Shown here: piece after piece, positions 60,301-64,000 of the stretch | How the letters are laid out: each line of letters opens with the position of its first letter | How positions within the stretch are numbered: position 1 is the first letter of the stretch | Assembly: GCA_036852015.1 (NCBI GenBank) | Contig: JAANDG010000213.1 | Coordinates: 124,001-188,000 of the forward strand | Length of the DNA: 64,000 nt | Reading direction: 5' to 3' | From: Pelodera strongyloides | Taxonomy: Eukaryota; Nematoda; Chromadorea; Rhabditida; Rhabditidae | Notes under the pieces: model-generated | Databases searched by the model: none | What the model saw: the letters and a program-made list of their open reading frames with translations, nothing else | Told to the model about the DNA's origin: nothing | Made by a program: the position numbers and the translations under genes

Positions 60301-62237
60301 TTGTTTCAAGGGACGCGATCGACTTTTTATTTACTAAAGTCAACATTACGAAGTACCTATCGTTGATGAATTTTGATGTGAGTAGTTAAATTATTGACTG
60401 TGATCATCATGACGAAGCTTATTCTGCTTATTGTCAGATTTTTTTCATCCTAGAGTGTTTCAGGGCTATTGGCGAGAAAGTGTGATGGAGAGAGAAGGAG
60501 CTAAACGATCCAGCCAGCTAGAGAAAGAGAGAGAGAGAAAGAGAAAGAGAGAGAGAGGGATAGAGAGAGAGAGAGTGAGAGAGAGTGTATACAATGTTGA
60601 ACTCTATATTTTCTCATGTTTAGTTATACGCCATCGATGAGATCTTCCTCCCATCTCTTCAGCATACGGATGAGATTGGGCTTCCGGGCGGAATGACGTC
60701 AAGATGCCTCCTTCAGGAAAACCACCACACCGAGAAAATAGTCAGGTGCGCGGAAGTTGTGTGTGTGTGTGTGTGTGTGTTAGGGTGTACGTGTGTGTTA
60801 CGGTGTACGTGTTAGTTTATTTGTGCGTTTGTGTGTGTGCGTACGTGTGCGCGAGTGTGCCTGCGTGCGTGCGTGTGTGTTCTCCCGAGGTTGAAGTCTG
60901 GGAAAGTGAACTTATTCGAAGCCAATTCGGGTCGCCAACTTCCAAATTACAGGTATTCAACCTGGGATTGCTCGGGCAAAAACTGTTCCTCAGGAGTTCG
61001 TCGTCACTGCATTTGTATGCTCGGAATTGAAGAACTGCCTGCCTTAGCCAGCTACCCACATGTCGTAAGTTTATCTGGGACAGGCACATGAAACCTCAGT
61101 CTCGACGATTTCAGAATACCAAAATCTGATGGGAGACCGATAGAGGAGAATCAAAAGACGATTTAGTGACTCTTTGATAGAATGCATTTGGAGACGATCT
61201 GTGCAGTTAGTGCAGTACTTACTTTATTAATTCGAAATACTGACCGGTTTTTGAAACACATCGAGGACACCAGCATTCTTATGCAGCTTTTGCAAATGAG
61301 CATAAATTAGAATAAAAAAATCGATCTAAATTCGAGCAAATTAGCATAAATACGCAAGAATTCACTTGTCCACGATGCGTTTCAAACCGGCCGGTACGTA
61401 CAATTAGCTTTAACACAACGTTGGTTGTATACTTTTTTATATTCATTTCAGTTGGCCAACAAAATGTTCCCATACTTCGACTACGGCGCAATCCAATGTG
61501 TTGGGGAGCTATTGTACAATAGAACTTATGGTTTCTCTCCCTCTTCAATCAAGACGGAAATATTTGGAAATCTTACACACGTAAGGATTTCGCTGAAAAC
61601 CCAATGGCCTTCTGTAATGGCCCCTTATTATCCTTTCAAATCAGCAACGGGTGGCCCCATTCACTTGTTATTATGGTTAGCACACGGCAACACATGTAGA
61701 CGTTGACTTACGCCGCTAGCAAACATTCAAGAGGGGATCTAAGATCTATCACGGTTCCGACTGGTTTCGAACCTGGGTCGATTTCCCACCATTTTACTCT
61801 TTTAGCCACTAGGCCATCTAGTCTCATTCCACTTCTTTCAGACACGCTTCACCAACTTTATGGCTACCCATTCCAACTCCTCGGCATTCAACTGCTCTGG
61901 TGGTCTTCTAAGCGAGACTGGTTACTTTCACTACGAAAGGAACTGGTTCAACCAGGTTCCCGATGCGAACCTTAGCCTGGCTGATTGCCAAAAACTCTTC
62001 CCACCCTCCTCATATCCTACACTATTTCCCAAGATACAGTACCAACCAGCTCCGATAGTACCACGTTTCCCCGTATTATCGCATATTATCAATTACGATG
62101 AACAAAACCAAGCGTCAAATTATGAATTTATCATTTTCTTTATATTCTTACTCGTATTATGTTATTGGTTGATTTTGAAGTTGCTCAAGTCTAATGTGAA
62201 GAGGCATAGGCCGATAAGAATTAGGGGATTTAACTGA
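57381..62237 (+). CDS. GT14 (core-2/I-branching) glycosyltransferase-like protein, 12 exons, 532 aa
   Basis: Resembles worm GT14 (GLY family) beta-1,6-GlcNAc-transferases that branch O-glycans in the Golgi (family inference). Exons: 57381-57437, 57615-57733, 58002-58125, 58393-58536, 59082-59195, 59490-59550, 59769-59855, 60244-60377, 60624-60745, 60953-61064, 61452-61580, 61842-62237; phases agree. The N-terminus MLPRVLLFYAIFAHSTA looks like a cleavable signal. GT14 hallmarks: FVKVVYQ, HPDHQFCFSMD, NVHF, YAFHACWEIL, YLLDMQNYD, LSLMNFDLYAIDEIF, CICMLGIEELP, LANKMFPYFDYGAIQCV. A 131-residue last exon adds a region with NCSGG and a membrane helix (~496-515) plus basic tail. Exon 59490-59550 is preceded by TTTTTCGG instead of an AG acceptor. 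It may be a real gene with a mutated or mis-sequenced site, or an early pseudogene. Confidence 0.86.
59863..60050. mobile_element. Family C element, left half only
   Basis: TTAAAGGGATCGGCTCACCT onward follows one arm of the 9950 palindrome to the loop, then stops. It starts 8 bp after the donor of GT14 exon 7. Confidence 0.82.
60518..60586. repeat. (GA)n microsatellite in GT14 intron
   Basis: GA/AAAG tract just upstream of exon 60624-60745. Confidence 0.93.
60758..60880. repeat. (GT)n/(GTGC)n microsatellite in GT14 intron
   Basis: The only sizeable GT repeat in the window; degenerates to TGCGTGCG at its end. Confidence 0.92.
61226..61413. mobile_element. Foldback MITE, family A copy 9
   Basis: TTAATTCGAAATACTGACCG to CGGCCGGTACG...AGCTTTAA, in GT14 intron 10. 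The ends are more diverged than in copy 8. Confidence 0.8.
61748..61830 (-). repeat. tRNA-like (SINE head) relic
   Basis: Minus strand has TGGCCTAGTGG (box A-like) and AGGTTCGAAACC (box B-like) flanked by GACT/AGTC. Arms are too degenerate for a tRNA. It lies in GT14 intron 11. Confidence 0.35.
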
Positions 62238-62248
62238 ACGAATAGAGA

Positions 62249-62439
62249 TTAAAGGGACAGACACCTTGGAAATCTACAGCTTTACGGTATACATCTACGA
62301 TGAGCTCATCGGAAAAAGTTCCCCAACGTGAGTTTAGATGAAATTTGGTTTGTATATATTGTAATAAAAATGCTTTATTATACATTATGAAAGTTTCGTA
62401 AACATAGGTTTACTTTGGTGGGCCTGTCCCTTTAATAAA
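62249..62439 (+). mobile_element. Family E half-element supplying the GT14 3' UTR and poly(A) signal
   Basis: TTAAAGGGACAGAC to GGGCCTGTCCCTTTAA matches the right arm of the element at 20110. Its terminal TTAA runs into AATAAA (62434-62439), the first poly(A) signal after the GT14 stop. Confidence 0.75.
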
Positions 62440-63843
62440 TAATAAATATTTTACACTATTTGTATTTGAGGGTGGTTCAAGGCAGTTCTCAAAAAGGATG
62501 ACTTGTTCGTAGAGGTCCTGAGCAGAGTAGCCGACGAGGTAAGGATGAGAAATCTGCATGTGAAAGGCCGTCACGAAATGGTCACGAAATGGTGTTTTCG
62601 TTGAAAACCGTCACGATATGGTCGCGATCTTTTCCTGTGTGCTCGAGGAATTCATGCTTGGTGAACCTCATATTTGGCCTCCGATTGTAAGAAAATAAAA
62701 ATCCGCAACAAATAGACAAATATGTTAATTTTTATTTCGTTTTATTTTCGAACCGAAAAACGTAAACATACGCTGACTGACTTATAACACAACTACTATA
62801 CTCATCGGACGACTAATTTGTTGAATTTTAAAAACTTCTAATTATTTCTACAAACTAAGAAACTAATTTTCCATGCGACGAAGCTTAGGGTAAGTTTATC
62901 ATTTTTCAAAAAGGTGTATATTGATTTTTTTGGCAACACAAAACAATATATAAGATTCCCAGAGCTTCATCATACTGTAAGATGGTAATTGTTAATTGAC
63001 AGTGTGTCACATAATGCTAATTAGCATACTGTAGGTCAATTGACAATTACCGAATGATTAGCAAATGATTAGCCAAATAAATATAATCTCTACAATAACG
63101 ATTAGCTGTGTGATAGCAGAAGATAAGTAAAAAAAAGGAAAACTGCACAATCAAAGTAAAACAAAAAAAAAATGTAAAAACTGTAATTATCAGAACATAG
63201 GGAAATGCCTCTCTTTTTTCTAGTTCTAAAAGTGAGCTGCATTTTCAACCCCATGCATTTTTAATTACAGTCTCCTAATTGACTAACTGTTAATTTTGTT
63301 AGAAAATCTAAGTATTTAACATATATTCAAATCTAAGTAAATACCGAAGTCAACTACAAACTACAGTATGCTTATTTGTAATACGATAATGAATTCAAAG
63401 GTTCTCTGTAATTCGTTAGCAAAGAGACGTGAAAGATTATGACTTGAAAGTAAATAACTATCGAAAGGCTAACTGACTTTAAACAGTTGGTCAAATATTG
63501 TACTAATATATTCTAAAGAAATGAGTTTCAATGCTATAAATAGATCATTGTCACGAAAAAAAAAGAAAAAAAAAATTCACAATCAACAAAACTATCTTCA
63601 CTTGAGCATTACGGCCTGTTTTAGGAAAGTTCCCAATTCTTAACAATTCCATAATTACCGAGTACGTAAGGCTCCAGTGAACAAAGGGAAAAGAACAAAA
63701 AAGTTAGCAAAATGTCAAAAACTCTAGTAAACGTACCTCGTATTTGAAAAAAAGACAAAAACCGCCTTTCAGTAAGTAAAAGACCTCACAGAAAAATTTA
63801 AATTCAAAGTGGCGCTATCCCTAAAGATAAAGAGGTAATAAAA
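62440..63843. other. AT-rich region, no confirmed gene
   Basis: Holds an exon-like segment at 62473-62539 (see findings), an inverted repeat at 62984-63051 (GGTAATTGTTAATTGAC and inverse), and A-rich sequence that could be the 3' UTR of the gene entering from the right. TTTATT near 62735-62745 would be AATAAA on the minus strand. Confidence 0.4.
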
Positions 63844-64000
63844 TTACTGCCATGGTTGCCACATAGTGGTTTTTGGGGTTTCTACCGTAGTGGTACGTTC
63901 CATTGCCCTCTTGTCCTTCGTGGTTGGAGGAGGGGTAACCGACCTCGGTGAGAAGGGGTACCCGCTGGACGACGTCCCCGATGACGAGCACGACGACGCC
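63844..64000 (-). CDS. Possible C-terminal exon of a gene cut by the window edge
   Basis: GC content jumps in the last ~130 bp. The minus frame gives 51 residues, Ser-rich then Pro/Thr-rich (SSSGYPFSPRS, VTPPPTTKDKR, TTTVETPKTTMWQPWQ) ending in TAA at 63844. A second minus frame (ending MAVILLPLYL) and a plus frame (GEKGYPLDDVPDDEHDDA) are also open, so frame and strand are not certain. No family recognised. Confidence 0.4.
   Translation of the reverse strand, partial: ASSCSSSGTSSSGYPFSPRSVTPPPTTKDKRAMERTTTVETPKTTMWQPWQ

Overview
The window reads as a nematode nuclear genome, most likely a rhabditid close to Caenorhabditis. Grounds: short exons joined by GT/AG introns with TTTTCAG-type acceptors, scattered runs of the nematode telomere hexamer TTAGGC, AT-rich intergenic DNA, and orthologues of a typical worm gene set. 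I name no species. No complete mobile-element gene, rRNA, intact tRNA, operon or CRISPR array was found.

Layout: (1) 494-13406 (-): 20-exon gene for a LIM plus transglutaminase-like protein (LTD-1/KY family), with two likely 5' exons up to 14888. (2) 14.9-28.2 kb: a gene-poor stretch of repeats. (3) 28323-35579 (+): 12-exon serine beta-lactamase-like (LACT family) gene. (4) 38247-40309 (+): 5-exon TTC36-type TPR gene. (5) 40477-45903 (-): ABHD17/AHO-3-type depalmitoylase-like hydrolase, tail-to-tail with TTC36. (6) 47634-52014 (-): 11-exon ARHGAP1/RGA-1 RhoGAP with a Sec14 domain. (7) 53860-56627 (-): a six-exon gene with no long ORF, for a secreted or membrane protein I do not recognise. (8) 57381-62237 (+): GT14 (core-2/I-branching) glycosyltransferase-like gene with an unusual C-terminal membrane helix and one damaged splice acceptor. 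(9) 63844-64000 (-): possible 3' end of a further gene. Coding frames for genes 1 and 3-8 were built exon by exon, and every junction keeps phase (splice signal at one GT14 junction is abnormal).

The non-coding DNA is dominated by two things. One is (GA/CT)n microsatellites, at least 20 tracts. The other is small foldback elements, most of them ending in TTAA and sharing TTAAAGCG or TTAAAGGG termini, several nested in one another. They occupy introns, a 3' UTR and two promoters. No transposase is present, so these are non-autonomous. The neighbouring genes do not form an obvious pathway; Cdc42/Rho control (rga-1) and depalmitoylation (ABHD17) are both membrane-signalling functions, but adjacency is probably incidental.
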